NCBI GenBank assembly: GCA_903924465.1 | Contig: CAIYBN010000138.1 | Coordinates: forward strand, 1 to 54,784 | Direction of reading: 5' to 3' | Source of the DNA: an uncultured Myxococcales bacterium | GTDB lineage: Bacteria; Myxococcota_A; UBA9042 | DNA length: 54,784 nt | In this document: positions 33,388 to 42,448 of the stretch, one piece after another | How positions within the stretch are numbered: position 1 is the stretch's first letter | Layout: each line of letters begins with the position of its first letter | Made by a program: the position numbers and the translations under genes | Notes under the pieces: generated by a model | What the model saw: the letters and a program-made list of their open reading frames with translations, nothing else | Told to the model about the DNA's origin: nothing | The model's database searches: none

Positions 33388-33450
33388 CGCATGGCTTGAC
33401 AGCGTCGGCAGACCAGACGACAAAGCAAAAAGTCTGATCCGGAGTCCGCC

Positions 33451-34512
33451 ATGAATCGCTCGCACCTGTTCTGTAGCCTGCCTCTTTGTTTGGCTCTGGC
33501 CGCGCTGCCGATGGCGTGCGACAAGAAGCCGATGGACCAGAACGACCCGATGGCGCAGGCTTTTGCCAAACCACAGCGGCTGGAGTTGGACATCGGCAAG
33601 ATTGAGGCCGTGCCGGAGGAGAAGCCCGCGGAAATCGCGCACACCTGGGCGGCGGCGATCAAGGAGCAGGTCAAACTGGCGGAAGCCGATCTGCAGGCGT
33701 GTCGCAACGAGTACCTCGTGCCGTTCCAATTTGAGAAAATGCGCCGTCGCAATGTGGAATTCGTCAACATCACGGAGATGGATGAAGTCTGCATGGACGG
33801 CAGCCCGGAGAAGAAGAAGCGCGGACCGTTGAAGATTTTGCGTAACCTGGCGCAGGAGCACATCGGCAAGAACGCGCAGTTGGATCGCTTTGTCGCAAAC
33901 GGCATGGAACAGCTCGAATTTTTTCGCGTTTTTTCGTTCATGACCAAGAAGGTCGGCGCGCCGGAGATCCAGCTGGTGACGGACCTCGCCAAGGCGACGA
34001 GCGATCGCGTGCGCGTGGTCGGCATGGATGTGGACAAAGCCGCTGGCATCATTGCTGAATGGCCAGATGGCACCCTGCCCGACGACGATCCGACAGTGGT
34101 CGCCAAGGCGAGCGACACGGCGGCGTTCAAGGCGCAGGTGCTGGAAAACTACGGCTGGCTCGTCGATGATTTCTTGAATGCTTACGACCGTTTTGCCAAC
34201 AAGTCTTGGGAAGGCTACGACATGCCCAAGCTGACCGCGCTGCGGACGTGGGTAGCCATCGCCCGCAAGCGCCTGCAGCAGGACCGGGCACGTCTGGCGT
34301 CGGTCACCGCAGACGCCAAGCAGAAAGCGGAGTTTGAGGGCTTTTTTGCGGCCGTCGAGGCTTCGCTCAAGGCCATCGAAGCGGGATACGACCGCTACGA
34401 GAAGACGCCCAAGGATGAACGGTCGCCGAAAGACGCGAACCGCAAGAACGTCGAGACCACCCAGAAAGCGGCGCAGAAGTTCCTCGTCACGTGGCGGGCG
34501 CCGGCGAAATAG
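33451..34512 (+). CDS. Lipoprotein, helical, unknown function
   Basis: This 353-residue putative lipoprotein has the lipobox P-M-A-C in LAALPMACDKK. The mature part is highly charged and helical, with long Lys/Glu/Ala runs such as KMRRRNVEFV, AFKAQVLENYGWLVDDFLNAYDRF and RKRLQQDRARLASV. This resembles DUF3829-type helical lipoproteins in pattern only. No catalytic motif is visible. The preceding GGAG-like site is modest (GGAGTCCGCC before the ATG). It precedes aat by 9 bases and may share its transcript, and it follows the 143-bp repeat. Confidence 0.7.
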   Translation: MNRSHLFCSLPLCLALAALPMACDKKPMDQNDPMAQAFAKPQRLELDIGKIEAVPEEKPAEIAHTWAAAIKEQVKLAEADLQACRNEYLVPFQFEKMRRRNVEFVNITEMDEVCMDGSPEKKKRGPLKILRNLAQEHIGKNAQLDRFVANGMEQLEFFRVFSFMTKKVGAPEIQLVTDLAKATSDRVRVVGMDVDKAAGIIAEWPDGTLPDDDPTVVAKASDTAAFKAQVLENYGWLVDDFLNAYDRFANKSWEGYDMPKLTALRTWVAIARKRLQQDRARLASVTADAKQKAEFEGFFAAVEASLKAIEAGYDRYEKTPKDERSPKDANRKNVETTQKAAQKFLVTWRAPAK

Positions 34513-34521
34513 GGCGGCCTG

Positions 34522-35235
34522 ATGCCCGTTTTTTTGCTCAGCGACCACAACTTTGCGTTTCCCGATCCAAGGCATGCGGATCCGTCTGGTGTCGTCGCGG
34601 TCGGCGGGGATTTTCATCCGGATCGGCTGATCGCTGCGTACTCCCAAGGGATCTTCCCGTGGCCTTGTGAAGGATATCCGCTCCTGTGGCATTCGCCGCC
34701 GCAGCGCTTTGTGCTTCGCCCCGCCGACGTGCGCATCAACCGCTCGCTGGCCAAGGCGATGCGCAAGCGGCCTTACGAAATTCGCCTGGATACCGCGTTT
34801 TCCCAAGTGATTCAGCGCTGCCAACAGACGCCACGCCCAGGCCAGGACGGCACCTGGCTCACCGATGACCTGCGCGCCTCGTTCACCGAGCTCCACCGGC
34901 GCGGTTGGGCCCACTGCGCGGAAGCCTGGCAGGATGGCAAACTGGTCGGCGGCCTCTACGGCATGGCCATCGGCGGTCTGTTCTGCGGCGAATCCATGTT
35001 CGCCCGCGCCGAAAATGCCAGCAAGATCGCGCTGGTCACGCTCTGCCACCAACTGGCGCGTTGGCAGTTCCGGCTCCTGGACGCTCAGGTCGAGACGCCG
35101 CACCTCGCGGCGCTGGGCGCGCGGATGATGCCGCGGGCGCAGTTCCTGACGGAAGTCGCACAGGCCGCCGCCATGCCGATTCCGCCGGGACCGTGGCGCC
35201 TCGATGAATCGCTCAAGCACGGTCCAGATGTCTAG
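34522..35235 (+). CDS. aat: Leucyl/phenylalanyl-tRNA-protein transferase
   Basis: This 237-residue enzyme adds Leu or Phe from aminoacyl-tRNA to N-terminal Lys/Arg of proteins, marking them for ClpS/ClpAP degradation (N-end rule). Family signatures are AYSQGIFPWP, the WHSPPQRFVL loop, TDDLRASFTELHRRGWAHCAE, GGLYGMAIGGLFCGESMFAR and ALVTLCHQLARW. It is full length. It starts 9 bases after the lipoprotein stop. No clpS or clpA is in the window. Confidence 0.95.
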   Translation: MPVFLLSDHNFAFPDPRHADPSGVVAVGGDFHPDRLIAAYSQGIFPWPCEGYPLLWHSPPQRFVLRPADVRINRSLAKAMRKRPYEIRLDTAFSQVIQRCQQTPRPGQDGTWLTDDLRASFTELHRRGWAHCAEAWQDGKLVGGLYGMAIGGLFCGESMFARAENASKIALVTLCHQLARWQFRLLDAQVETPHLAALGARMMPRAQFLTEVAQAAAMPIPPGPWRLDESLKHGPDV

Positions 35236-35280
35236 ACATGCTGACCCATGTCCAATACCAAATGATGCCGGTCAGATCGG

Positions 35281-35370
35281 TTGCATTTCGGACTGGGACC
35301 GCGAGCGTGCACCTCGGGTGACACGCTGCGGTCGGAGAAGGTTTGATCTCGAACTTCGGTCGGAGTGTAT
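35281..35370. repeat. 90-bp interspersed repeat, copy B
   Basis: This is a gap-free 90-base match to 23773-23862 (77 of 90 by hand). It fills the convergent gap between aat and the Ppx/GppA gene, ending 8 bases before the Ppx stop. The GCGTGCACC / GGTGxCACGC stem is kept, with the bulged base A here and G in copy A, and the loop TCG here and TCC there. Confidence 0.7.
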
Positions 35371-35378
35371 GGCTACGG

Positions 35379-36302
35379 CTACCGTCCCAGCAGTTCGTGG
35401 ATCACGCCCATCCGCAGGCCCGCCATCGACACGGTCCACCGCGGCAGGTCCAGCAAATCGGTCAGGCCGTCGTAAATCAGCGCGCCGCCCAGCAGGATAT
35501 CGGCACGGCTAGGATCCATGCCGGGAATCCGCAAACGGTCCGCGAGCGTGGGCGCGGCCTCCAGGGTGTGAACCACTTGCCGCAGAGCCCCCGCGCTCAA
35601 CGCCAGCCCATGGACGTCCTGACGCGCGTCACCGGCCTGCACACACGCGATGCGCGCCACCCGTTGAATCGTCCCCGACGTCGCCACCGCGCGGAGATTC
35701 GGCCGATTCCGAAAGGCACCGACGACCGGTTCCAGCATGGCGCGGATGTGCAAGCGCGCGTGCGCCACCGCGTCAGGAAACACCGGATCAGCGCCCAGCC
35801 AGTCGCGCGTCACCGTCAACGCGCCGAGCGGTTCGCTCATCGTCTGCGCCGCTCGCCCGCCCAGACCCAGCACCAGTTCCGTGGAACCACCGCCCACATC
35901 CGCCACCAGCGTTTCGCCGTCCAGTTCGCCCAGCCCGGAGAGAGCGCCCAGAAACGCCAGCCGCGCTTCCTCGTCGCCTGTCACGATCTCGACGCGCAAA
36001 CCCGCCTCGCGTTCTGCACGGGCGATGAAATCCTGGGCATTGCGCGCCGCCCGCAGCGCCGCCGTCGCCACGACGCGAACCCGCGCGTTGTGCTGGCCAA
36101 TGACCTGTGAAAAGAGTCGCAACGCCGCAAGCGTACGCGCCGCGCCGATCTCGGAGAGCTGGCCGTCCGCGTCAATTTCGTCGCGCAGCCTCGGCGTATC
36201 CTTGAGCTTGTCGAGAATGCTGATCTCGCCGTTCGCCTCGCGCCGCGCGACGAGCAGACAGACCGAGTTGGAACCAATATCGACGACGGCGACTGTGGAC
36301 AT
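35379..36302 (-). CDS. ppx: Ppx/GppA-family exopolyphosphatase / guanosine pentaphosphate phosphatase
   Basis: This 307-residue phosphatase of the ASKHA superfamily hydrolyses terminal phosphates of polyphosphate or pppGpp. Phosphate-1 loop VAVVDIGSNSVCLLVA begins the protein. The catalytic Glu region is VTGDEEARLAFLGAL, and phosphate-2 VADVGGGSTEL is intact. It is the short two-domain form, without the C-terminal HD-like extension of E. coli Ppx. The ATG at 36302 was chosen because the fold starts immediately; GAGGGGC precedes it. The open frame continues to 36347 without homology. It is convergent with aat across repeat copy B. Confidence 0.88.
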   Translation of the reverse strand: MSTVAVVDIGSNSVCLLVARREANGEISILDKLKDTPRLRDEIDADGQLSEIGAARTLAALRLFSQVIGQHNARVRVVATAALRAARNAQDFIARAEREAGLRVEIVTGDEEARLAFLGALSGLGELDGETLVADVGGGSTELVLGLGGRAAQTMSEPLGALTVTRDWLGADPVFPDAVAHARLHIRAMLEPVVGAFRNRPNLRAVATSGTIQRVARIACVQAGDARQDVHGLALSAGALRQVVHTLEAAPTLADRLRIPGMDPSRADILLGGALIYDGLTDLLDLPRWTVSMAGLRMGVIHELLGR

Positions 36303-36469
36303 GCCCCTCAAACTCAGCCCGCAGACGGGCAGGCCATTTTGCGGCAAAGGCAGCGATCCGTCCAGCGTTCACTTTGGCATTTCGCTTTGGACCCGCGGGG
36401 GCTTCCGTTTCACCCGCAGACATTGCAAGATTGGCAACCATGACACGGGAATTCCCAAGTGGGTGGACC
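36303..36469. promoter_or_regulatory. Divergent gap, Ppx / Cys-rich RCC1 protein
   Basis: This 167-base gap separates two divergent start codons. It holds no gene and no convincing -35/-10 pair. GTGGGTGGACC just before 36470 is the likely ribosome-binding region of the plus-strand gene. Confidence 0.3.
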
Positions 36470-39400
36470 ATGATTTCGCGAGACGTCGCTGGTGCAATTT
36501 TTTGTGTGTGGACAACGGCATGCGGCCTGGGTGCGGTCGGTGGCGACTACCCCGACGTGACCGCAGCCGCGGATAGTGATGCTGCGTCGGCCGACGTCGT
36601 GGGCACCGACGCGATAGCTGACAGCGCGGATGCCGCGTCCGATGTCGACATGCCGAGCGGAACCGATGCGATGGCCAGCGATTCCGACGCCGCGCCAGAC
36701 GACGCGGACGGCACGGACAAGAACTGCCCGGAGGGCTGCGACGACGGCGATGCATGCACGACGGACAAGTGCGACGTGAGCCTCGGCTGCCAACACACCG
36801 CCACGACTTGCGATGACAGCAACGCATGCACGCTCGACACGTGCGCGTCCGCGACCGGCTGCGTGCACGAACCGTTGGACGTGACCTCGTGCTCGGACAA
36901 TGACCTATGCACCGACGATGCTTGCGTGCCAGCGGTTGGCTGCGTCCACGAACCGCTCAGCGCAACTGCATGTGACGATGCGAACGCGTGCACGGTCGAT
37001 GGGTGCACGCCGGTTTTGGGCTGCGCGCATCTCGCGCTTGACGCGTCGCCTTGCGACGACGGCGACCCGTGCACCGGCGCGGACACGTGCGTGGGCACGG
37101 CGTGCAGCGGACAGATCACGCGCTGGCTACAGACGAGCGCGCTGCCGAGCGGCGTCGGCCAATGGGTCGGCATCGTGCCACGCAAGGATGGCAGCCGGTT
37201 GTTGATCGGCTGGCAACGCATCTCGGCATGGCCAGCCAAGTTCCAGATGGTCACGCAGCGAATCGCGGTGTCGGGACAAGCGCTGGCGACAGCCCAAACT
37301 GAAACGTCCCTGGACAACTTGGTGATCGACCTCGTGACGACGAACGGGCCGGACGTGCTGGTGCAAGGTCATACGACAGATAACCTGACGATGGGGCAGC
37401 CGTGGTTTGGGCTGATCGGCGAGCAGGATCAGTTGCTGAAATCTGGTCTCTACGAACCGCAGAATCCGATCTACAGCAGCGGCACTGCGCGCGCAGCTTT
37501 TGGCAAGACGATAACGCCGGACGGCGGCGGCGCACCCTTCACGCGCTGGTATGCCTCGGTCGACGGCGTGAACACCGGCAGCAAAACGACACACCAGTTC
37601 TACACCATCGATCCGGACGGCAAACCGATGTACCACAGCCTGGGTGCCGGCAACGAGACGTGTGTCGCGTTGCTGATTCGCGACGGGGTCATGGTCGGCA
37701 CGTGCAATACCACCAAAGCGACGGACTATTTTCGCGCGACGTTCACGCCAACGGGCAAAGTGACCAAGGTCGTGCGGGTCTCGCCGCCGACCGATTTGGC
37801 GTTCACGCCGGTGACGGCGACCCTTCGTCCTGACGGCCACGCCCGCTATTTTGGCTATGCCCCCGTGTCACCAGGCGTGCCGCTCATCGTGGGCACGGAT
37901 GCAAATGGCGAGCTGGATCTCATCACGGGCCTGGCGAAAGGCCCCGACCTGTACGTGTTCGGCGCGATTCAGCCCGCCGATGGCAGTTCCTGGCTGTTTG
38001 GCACAACCGGCGGTCAAGCCGCGGCGTGGCGCCTGGACAGCGACACCAAGATCGTCGCGAGCCACACCTACGGCCCAGGGACTTGGCTCAACGGACGCTT
38101 GGACGAAGACGGCCTGTGGTTGGTCGGCGCGAGCACCGCCTTGACCACGCCGTGGCCATCGGACAGTCCTGCCGGCCTCGTCGCGCGCGCGGACTTCTGG
38201 GGTTACGAGACCTGTGCGGCAAGCGGAGGTTGTGCCGCCAAAACGAACTGCGCGGACGGCAACAGCTGCACAAACGACTGGTGCACCGACGGCGCTTGCA
38301 GCCATGCACCAGCCACGCTCTGCGACGACGGCGACGCGTGTACGGTCACGGACACGTGCGCGATTCTGACCAGCACCTGCCAACCGGGCGTTGCGGGTTC
38401 GTGCGACGACAGCAATCCTTGCACCTTGGACGCGTGTGGCGCTGGCGGCTGCAGCCATGCACCCGTCGCCGACTACACCAACTGCGACGACGGCAACAGC
38501 TGCACGTCCATGGACCACTGCGACGCCGGCGTTTGCATCCACGGCAATCCGCAGTTGCCCGGCCTTGGCTGCGAGAACAGCGGCGTCTGTTTGGCAGACG
38601 GCCAGTGCGTGTTGCCGTGGGCCGTCGACGTCGTGGCCGGCGGCACACACACCTGCGCCGTGTCGCCGAACGGGCGGGTCCGCTGCTGGGGTGACAACAC
38701 CGACCACGAACTCGGCACCGCGAACGTGCCATCGTCCTGGATTCCGCTGGACGTCCCGGTCAGCACCAGTCCCACGCCGACCACCATCGTGCTCGGCGCC
38801 GGCGACGGCTTCAACGTGGCATGGGTCGACATCGCCAACTACCCAAAAGGCTGGGGCCGCAGCGACGTCTTGCAGGCGAATGTCGACTTGACCGGCCAAG
38901 GCACGACGACCACGACGCCGCAGGACGCGTCGACCGGGCTTGGACAATTCGTCCACGTCAGCTTGGGCGCCAACCACGGATGCGCGATCGAGAAACTCGG
39001 TGCCGTGAAGTGCTGGGGCAAATCGGAATTTGGTCAGGCGGTCGGCGTCAACGCGTTGGGCATGAACGCGACGGCGGTGAACGGCCTGGGTTCCGTCAAG
39101 GCGGTGGCAGCCGGCGGCAACAATTCTTGCGTCATCCAGGACGACGGCACGGTCCGGTGCTGGGGCGAAATGGCCGGGGCGTGGCAGACCGGCACCGCGG
39201 GCACCAGCGCGTCCACGACGCCAGTCACGGTCCAGAATTTGCCCGCCGCCAGCGGCATCGCGCTCGGCAAACAGCATGGCTGCGCCATCACCGCCAACCA
39301 GAAAGTGCGCTGCTGGGGCGCCAACAACGCCGGGCAATTGGGCAATGGCAAGCCGGGGCAGCCGGCTTTCTCCGGCGCCGGCACCGACCTTGCCGGCCTC

Positions 39401-39688
39401 GTCAGCCAAATCGCGGCTGGCGACGCATTTACCTGCCTGCTGACCAGCCAAGGCGCCGTCGCGTGTTGGGGCGACGGCTCGACCGGCCAGATGGGCAACG
39501 GCGCGAACGTGTCCAACAGCGCGCCGCTCGTCGTCCAGGGCTTGGAGCACATCGTGCAAGTCACCGCCCACGGCAGCCACGCATGCGCGCGGCGCTTCGA
39601 CGGCGCCGTCTTCTGCTGGGGAACCGGCGGCATTCCCGGCACGTCCGCGAGCACGATTCCCATTGCCGTTCCCGACTCGTTGCCGTAG
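36470..39688 (+). CDS. Giant surface protein with Dicty_CTDC-like Cys repeats and RCC1 repeats
   Basis: This protein of about 1072 residues starts with a short signal-like segment ending T-T-A-C, a weak lipobox. An Asp/Ala-rich tether follows. Two blocks of Cys repeats of the form C-D-D-G-x-x-C-T-x-D-x-C are present (about residues 85-210 and 590-700), resembling the Dicty_CTDC repeat of slime-mould extracellular matrix. Between them is a ~380-residue beta-rich domain with no family assigned. The last ~340 residues carry about six RCC1-like blades, each with a C...C-W-G signature (for example CAVSPNGRVRCWGD and CAITANQKVRCWGA). ATG 36470 is preferred over 36374 and 36440 for signal and upstream purines. 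An adhesive or structural exterior role is inferred. Confidence 0.78.
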   Translation: MISRDVAGAIFCVWTTACGLGAVGGDYPDVTAAADSDAASADVVGTDAIADSADAASDVDMPSGTDAMASDSDAAPDDADGTDKNCPEGCDDGDACTTDKCDVSLGCQHTATTCDDSNACTLDTCASATGCVHEPLDVTSCSDNDLCTDDACVPAVGCVHEPLSATACDDANACTVDGCTPVLGCAHLALDASPCDDGDPCTGADTCVGTACSGQITRWLQTSALPSGVGQWVGIVPRKDGSRLLIGWQRISAWPAKFQMVTQRIAVSGQALATAQTETSLDNLVIDLVTTNGPDVLVQGHTTDNLTMGQPWFGLIGEQDQLLKSGLYEPQNPIYSSGTARAAFGKTITPDGGGAPFTRWYASVDGVNTGSKTTHQFYTIDPDGKPMYHSLGAGNETCVALLIRDGVMVGTCNTTKATDYFRATFTPTGKVTKVVRVSPPTDLAFTPVTATLRPDGHARYFGYAPVSPGVPLIVGTDANGELDLITGLAKGPDLYVFGAIQPADGSSWLFGTTGGQAAAWRLDSDTKIVASHTYGPGTWLNGRLDEDGLWLVGASTALTTPWPSDSPAGLVARADFWGYETCAASGGCAAKTNCADGNSCTNDWCTDGACSHAPATLCDDGDACTVTDTCAILTSTCQPGVAGSCDDSNPCTLDACGAGGCSHAPVADYTNCDDGNSCTSMDHCDAGVCIHGNPQLPGLGCENSGVCLADGQCVLPWAVDVVAGGTHTCAVSPNGRVRCWGDNTDHELGTANVPSSWIPLDVPVSTSPTPTTIVLGAGDGFNVAWVDIANYPKGWGRSDVLQANVDLTGQGTTTTTPQDASTGLGQFVHVSLGANHGCAIEKLGAVKCWGKSEFGQAVGVNALGMNATAVNGLGSVKAVAAGGNNSCVIQDDGTVRCWGEMAGAWQTGTAGTSASTTPVTVQNLPAASGIALGKQHGCAITANQKVRCWGANNAGQLGNGKPGQPAFSGAGTDLAGLVSQIAAGDAFTCLLTSQGAVACWGDGSTGQMGNGANVSNSAPLVVQGLEHIVQVTAHGSHACARRFDGAVFCWGTGGIPGTSASTIPIAVPDSLP

Positions 39689-39699
39689 GCTGGAATCCC

Positions 39700-40413
39700 T
39701 TGAATACGCCTTCACTTTCGCTCATCTATCTCTGCCTCAATGAACAGCAAGCCTTGGCGCGCACGCTGGACGAGGCTTTGGCGTTTTGCGAAAGCGCGCT
39801 CGGAGACTGGGAAATTCTCGTCGTGGACGACGGGTCGACCGACCAGAGCGCGGACATCGTGCGGGCGTACGCGGCGCGCGAACCGCGGGTGCGTCTGCTC
39901 CAGCATGCCCGCAACCTGGGTATGGGCGCGGGTCTGAAGACGGGAATTGCCGCATCGCAGAAGGACTATTTCTGCATGCTGGCGGCTGACGGGCAGATTC
40001 CAGCGGCTGAGTTGGCCAAGATGCTGCCCCTTCTGACCCACGCGCCGATCGTGCTGTCGACCTATGGAAATCGTCCGAACAATGCGGTGCGAACGTTGAT
40101 TTCACGCAGTTTTCGCCTGTTCATGCGCGCCGCGGTCGGCATTGATTTCGCGCTGGAAGGCACGTATCTGTTTCCGGTGGCAGTCGCCCGCGATCGCATC
40201 GGCTTGCAGGTCATCGGTTCCAATACATTTTTCTTCAGCTTCGAGCTGCTGATTCGCGCCAAACGGCTTGGCTTCGCCACGGCCGATTCAGTGATTGCCA
40301 GCCGCCCGCGGCTCGACGGCAATGGCTCGCGCGTGGCGAATCTCAAACAAATCAAAATGGTTGCTAACGAAGTGATGAAGCTGCGCGCACGACTTGCAGC
40401 TGAACATCCTTGA
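39700..40413 (+). CDS. Family 2 glycosyltransferase (polyprenyl-phosphate sugar transferase-like)
   Basis: This is a 237-residue GT-A enzyme. LSLIYLCLNEQQALARTL begins the Rossmann-like fold. LVVDDGSTDQSADIV binds the nucleotide, NLGMGAGLKTGI follows, and AADGQIPAAEL takes the place of the DxD-type metal motif. There are no C-terminal membrane helices, so it resembles the soluble DPM1-like subgroup. The only start giving an intact N-terminus is TTG at 39700, since the frame otherwise runs back through the RCC1 gene out of frame with it. The TTG lies 11 bases after that gene's stop, so translation may be coupled. Donor and acceptor unknown. Confidence 0.82.
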   Translation: MNTPSLSLIYLCLNEQQALARTLDEALAFCESALGDWEILVVDDGSTDQSADIVRAYAAREPRVRLLQHARNLGMGAGLKTGIAASQKDYFCMLAADGQIPAAELAKMLPLLTHAPIVLSTYGNRPNNAVRTLISRSFRLFMRAAVGIDFALEGTYLFPVAVARDRIGLQVIGSNTFFFSFELLIRAKRLGFATADSVIASRPRLDGNGSRVANLKQIKMVANEVMKLRARLAAEHP

Positions 40414-40428
40414 ACACTGGAGAGATGG

Positions 40429-42444
40429 ATGCGCATTGTTGCTTTCGCATGGTTGCTTTTTGCCCTACCAACCTTCGCCGATGAGGGCATGTGGACCTTC
40501 AACCGCCCGCCCATCGCGCAGATGTCCGCGGTGTACGGTTTCAAGCCGGACGCGAAGTGGCTGGAGCACGTGCAGCTTGCGTCCGTGCGATTCAACTCGG
40601 GCGGATCTGGTTCGTTTGTATCTTCAAGCGGTTTGGTCCTGACCAATCATCATGTCGGTGCCGATTGTATCAACAAGCTTGGGCGCAAAGAGGCGAACCT
40701 GATTGAAGAAGGCTTCCACGCGGCGACGCCGAAGGACGAGCCGCGTTGCCCGGACTTGGAACTCAACGTGCTGGTGGCGATTTCTGAGGTGACCAAGGAA
40801 GTCAAAGGCGTTGAAAAGGCGGGGATGTCTCCTGCGGACATCAATACGGCGCAAAAGCAGAAGATGACGGAGCTGGAACAAGCGTGCGCCAAGGCGACCA
40901 GCGACCGCTGCGACGTGGTGACGCTGTATCAGGGCGCGGCGTTCGACCTCTACCGCTACCACAAGTACACCGACGTGCGCCTGGTTTTCGCCCCGGAAGG
41001 GCAAATCGCGTTCTTTGGCGGCGACGCTGACAATTTTACCTATCCGCGTTTTGACTACGACATGGCGCTTTTCCGCGTCTATGAAGGCGACAAGCCGCTG
41101 AAGCCGCAGCATTTTCTCAAGTGGGTAGAAAAGCCCTTGCAGGACGGAGAGTTGGTGTTCACGTCCGGCAATCCCGGCAACACGTCGCGGCTGCTGACCG
41201 TGGCGCAGTTGGAGACCTTGCGCGATCTGACCTTGGCGTACCGTCATGAGGACCTCCAGCGTGTGCAAAAGGTGCTGCAGGCCTATGGCAAGCGGGGGGT
41301 CGAATACGAACGGCAAGCGCACACGCCGCTGTTCGGCACGGAAAATGGCCTGAAGGCGATCGGTGGCTATCTGGCGGGCCTGTGGGACGAGAAACTGCTG
41401 GCGCAAAAGCGCGGCGCGGAATTGGCCGTGGTGACGCCGGGAATCGGCGAGATCGCCAAGGCGCAGGCGAACTTCCGGACGTTCTTTGTGCCGTGGTATG
41501 AAACCGAAAACAACGTCCTTGGTTCCAAGCTGTTCGGCATCGCCCGCCAACTCGTGCGCTTGGCGGAGGAGCGGCAAAAGCCGAGCGACCAGCGACTGCG
41601 CGAGTACCGCGAGTCGAACCTGAACTCCTTGGAATTGGCGCTGTTTTCGCCCGCGCCGATCTATCCGGAGATGGAGACCGCGCTGCTGGCCTCGGCGCTC
41701 GCGGATTTCCAGCGGCGTCTCGGCGCGCAGGATCCGACCGTTCTGAACGTGCTGGCGGGCAAAACCGCGGAAATTCGCGCCCAGGAATTGATCGCTGGCT
41801 GTGCGCTGGCCAACGTCGCCGTGCGCAAGAAGCTGGCGGCGGATCCGCAAGCGCTGGCGGAGTCGAAGGACACGATGATTGCCCTGGCCAAGCTGCTGGA
41901 CCCGCAGGCGCGCCAGTTGCGCAAGCGTTTCGAGGATGAAGTGGAAGGTCCGGTCAAGGCTGCGCAGGCGCAAATTCAGGCGGCGAACCAAGCCAAGCGC
42001 CAGTTGGACACGTATCCCGACGCGACGTTCACGTTGCGACTTTCGTTTGGCAAACTAGCCGGTTATGAGGAAAACGGCCAGCGCGTCCCACCGTGGACGA
42101 CTTTCGCAGGGCTCTTCGCCAAGTCGGACGCGGCCCACGGGGCGCACCCGTGGAATTTGCCCAAGAAATGGCAAGCCGCGCGCGACAAGCTCAAGTCCAA
42201 CACGCCGATGAATCTGGCAACGACCAACGACATCATCGGCGGCAATTCCGGTAGCCCGGTCATCAACCGCGCGGGCGAGCTGGTCGGGCTGATCTTTGAC
42301 GGCAATATCCAGTCGCTGGCCGGCAATTTCGCATACGACGAGCGGTACAACCGCGCCATCAGCGTCGCCGCGCCGGCACTGCTTGAAGCGCTGGATGTGG
42401 TGTATGGCGCCAAGGCGCTCGTGAAAGAGCTGACGGCGAAGTAG
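40429..42444 (+). CDS. S46 family dipeptidyl-peptidase (DPP7-like)
   Basis: This 671-residue exported serine peptidase releases N-terminal dipeptides. A signal peptide (residues 1-17) is followed by mature ADEGMW. The His of the triad lies in VLTNHHVGA (residues 74-75), the Asp probably at FDYDMALFR (about 211), and the nucleophile Ser607 in GGNSGSPV. The residue 18 positions after the Ser is Gly625. In this family Gly at that site goes with hydrophobic P1 preference (DPP7) and Arg with acidic P1 (DPP11), so a DPP7-type preference is predicted. GGAGAG lies 4 bases before the ATG. The family is known mainly from Bacteroidetes and some proteobacteria. Confidence 0.92.
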   Translation: MRIVAFAWLLFALPTFADEGMWTFNRPPIAQMSAVYGFKPDAKWLEHVQLASVRFNSGGSGSFVSSSGLVLTNHHVGADCINKLGRKEANLIEEGFHAATPKDEPRCPDLELNVLVAISEVTKEVKGVEKAGMSPADINTAQKQKMTELEQACAKATSDRCDVVTLYQGAAFDLYRYHKYTDVRLVFAPEGQIAFFGGDADNFTYPRFDYDMALFRVYEGDKPLKPQHFLKWVEKPLQDGELVFTSGNPGNTSRLLTVAQLETLRDLTLAYRHEDLQRVQKVLQAYGKRGVEYERQAHTPLFGTENGLKAIGGYLAGLWDEKLLAQKRGAELAVVTPGIGEIAKAQANFRTFFVPWYETENNVLGSKLFGIARQLVRLAEERQKPSDQRLREYRESNLNSLELALFSPAPIYPEMETALLASALADFQRRLGAQDPTVLNVLAGKTAEIRAQELIAGCALANVAVRKKLAADPQALAESKDTMIALAKLLDPQARQLRKRFEDEVEGPVKAAQAQIQAANQAKRQLDTYPDATFTLRLSFGKLAGYEENGQRVPPWTTFAGLFAKSDAAHGAHPWNLPKKWQAARDKLKSNTPMNLATTNDIIGGNSGSPVINRAGELVGLIFDGNIQSLAGNFAYDERYNRAISVAAPALLEALDVVYGAKALVKELTAK

Positions 42445-42448
42445 TCCG

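Noticed and set aside
33229..33388. CGGGACC at both edges of element copy C as a target-site duplication
   Set aside because: Only seven bases match, one edge is shared with copy D, and flanking bases diverge at once; too weak beside the 14-bp repeat at copy D.
33292..35220. 642-residue minus-strand open frame
   Set aside because: It is antisense to the helical lipoprotein and aat, whose signatures are complete.
36720..37120. Periodic CGACGACGGC-type repeats that might suggest a CRISPR or tandem DNA repeat
   Set aside because: The periodicity is explained by the repeated C-D-D-G protein motif; there are no identical repeats with unique spacers.
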